Shown here: positions 7,013-7,381 of the stretch, in pieces
Numbering within the stretch: the first letter of the stretch is position 1
How the letters are laid out: each line of letters opens with the position of its first letter
DNA from: an uncultured Anaeromassilibacillus sp.
GTDB lineage: Bacteria; Bacillota; Clostridia; Oscillospirales; Acutalibacteraceae
Length of the DNA stretch: 7,381 bases
Direction: 5' to 3'
Assembly: GCA_945988865.1 (NCBI GenBank)
Contig: CAMFTQ010000029.1
Span: 1-7,381, forward strand
Notes under the pieces: generated by a model
The model's input: the letters and a program-made list of their open reading frames with translations, nothing else
Databases searched by the model: none
What the model was told of the DNA's origin: nothing
Translations under genes and position numbers: made by a program

Positions 7013-7354
7013 ATGTTAAACAACTGCATTATAATGGGCAGGCTTGTCCGCAACCCCGAATTAAAAAAGACAAAAAACAATACCGGCGTCTGTGATTTTA
7101 CTATTGCCTGTCAGCGTGAAAGTAAAGATGACGCAGCCGATTTTATCGACTGCAAATGTTTTAATGCTGCCGCAGAAAATCTCGCAAAGTATTTGCATAA
7201 AGGTGATAAGGTGATTGTCGCAGGAAATCTGCAAACGCACACATATGAGGATAAAAATTCTATAACACATAAAGTTACTGAATTGATAGCTCAGAAGATT
7301 TATTATCCTGACAAAAAGTTTGCAGATGATGAGGACGTGGAAATTCCACAATAA
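7013..7354 (+). CDS. ssb: Single-stranded DNA-binding protein, short mobile-element-like form
   Basis: This 113-residue cytoplasmic OB-fold protein would coat single-stranded DNA during replication, repair or conjugative transfer. The family pattern is plain: NNCIIMGRLVRNPEL (3-17), FTIACQRE (29-36), DFIDCKCFNAAAENLAKYLHKGDKVIVAGNLQT (43-75) and YEDKNSITHKVTELIAQKIYY (78-98). The usual Trp after DFINxxxW is Phe here. It is shorter than housekeeping SSBs (about 160-180 residues) because the Gly/Pro-rich linker is missing, but it still ends in an acidic tail, ADDEDVEIPQ. Standard tails end DDDIPF or DDDLPF; the final Phe that docks partner proteins is Gln. Short accessory SSBs like this are common in conjugative elements and phages. 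It follows the pilus sortases by 13 bases on the same strand with no terminator between. Confidence 0.92.
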   Translation: MLNNCIIMGRLVRNPELKKTKNNTGVCDFTIACQRESKDDAADFIDCKCFNAAAENLAKYLHKGDKVIVAGNLQTHTYEDKNSITHKVTELIAQKIYYPDKKFADDEDVEIPQ

Positions 7355-7366
7355 TTTACAGTTTAC

Positions 7367-7375
7367 GGCGGTGAT
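7367..7375 (+). promoter_or_regulatory. Ribosome binding site of the next gene
   Basis: GGCGGTGAT resembles the anti-Shine-Dalgarno complement GGAGGTGAT with one mismatch. It is followed directly by ATGATG, giving starts at 7376 (four bases from GGCGG) or 7379 (seven bases, better spaced). Confidence 0.55.
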
Positions 7376-7381
7376 ATGATG
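7376..7381 (+). CDS. Possible start of a further operon gene (cut by window edge)
   Basis: Two consecutive ATG codons follow a plausible ribosome binding site 21 bases after the ssb stop. Only two codons are visible, so neither product nor frame can be judged. Continuation of the operon beyond ssb is the only inference. Confidence 0.4.

Noticed and set aside
7006..7020. ATG at 7006 as an upstream small ORF or alternative ssb start
   Set aside because: It is out of frame with ssb and stops after four codons (ATG AAT AAA TGT TAA).
7061..7351. 96-codon open frame on the minus strand opposite ssb
   Set aside because: The forward frame matches the SSB family end to end and has a strong ribosome binding site; the reverse frame shows no family.

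Overview
This is an AT-rich Gram-positive fragment that looks like a gut-type Clostridia (Firmicutes). The evidence is strong AAGGAG-type ribosome binding sites, many CnaB (collagen-binding B-type) surface domains, LPXTG-like cell-wall sorting signals and class C-type sortases. Genus cannot be assigned by eye.

The first 54 bases are not biological. They match an Illumina Nextera i5 adapter in its library order: the end of P5 (1-13, two mismatches), an 8-base index (14-21), then the Read 1 transposase sequence (22-54) ending in the 19-bp mosaic end. Native sequence starts at base 55, so the first gene is cut at its 5' end by the contig edge.

Everything after that is one strand and reads as one operon. 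(1) 55-3804: C-terminal ~1250 residues of a giant wall-anchored adhesin with two N-terminal prealbumin/CnaB-like domains, a CnaB domain, seven tandem ~97-residue CnaB repeats, a final CnaB domain and an unusual YPNAG sorting signal. (2) 3801-5603: a 600-residue backbone pilin with signal peptide, pilin-motif lysine, isopeptide domains and an FPVTG sorting signal. (3) 5604-6263 and (4) 6256-6999: two different class C-like sortases. (5) 7013-7354: a short single-stranded DNA-binding protein. A further start codon with a good ribosome binding site lies at the right edge (7376 or 7379). The genes overlap or abut (ATGA, TAAATG, ATGAATAA), so translation is probably coupled.

The first four genes make a complete sortase-assembled pilus set: large, probably tip, adhesin; polymerising shaft pilin; and the enzymes that join subunits by K-to-sorting-signal bonds. 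The ssb gene directly behind them is not part of any pilus. It suggests that the pilus genes ride in a conjugative or other mobile element, where the pilus might help donor and recipient cells adhere. That is inference from one neighbour gene. No promoter, terminator, tRNA, CRISPR array or insertion sequence was seen. No gap between genes exceeds about 20 bases.
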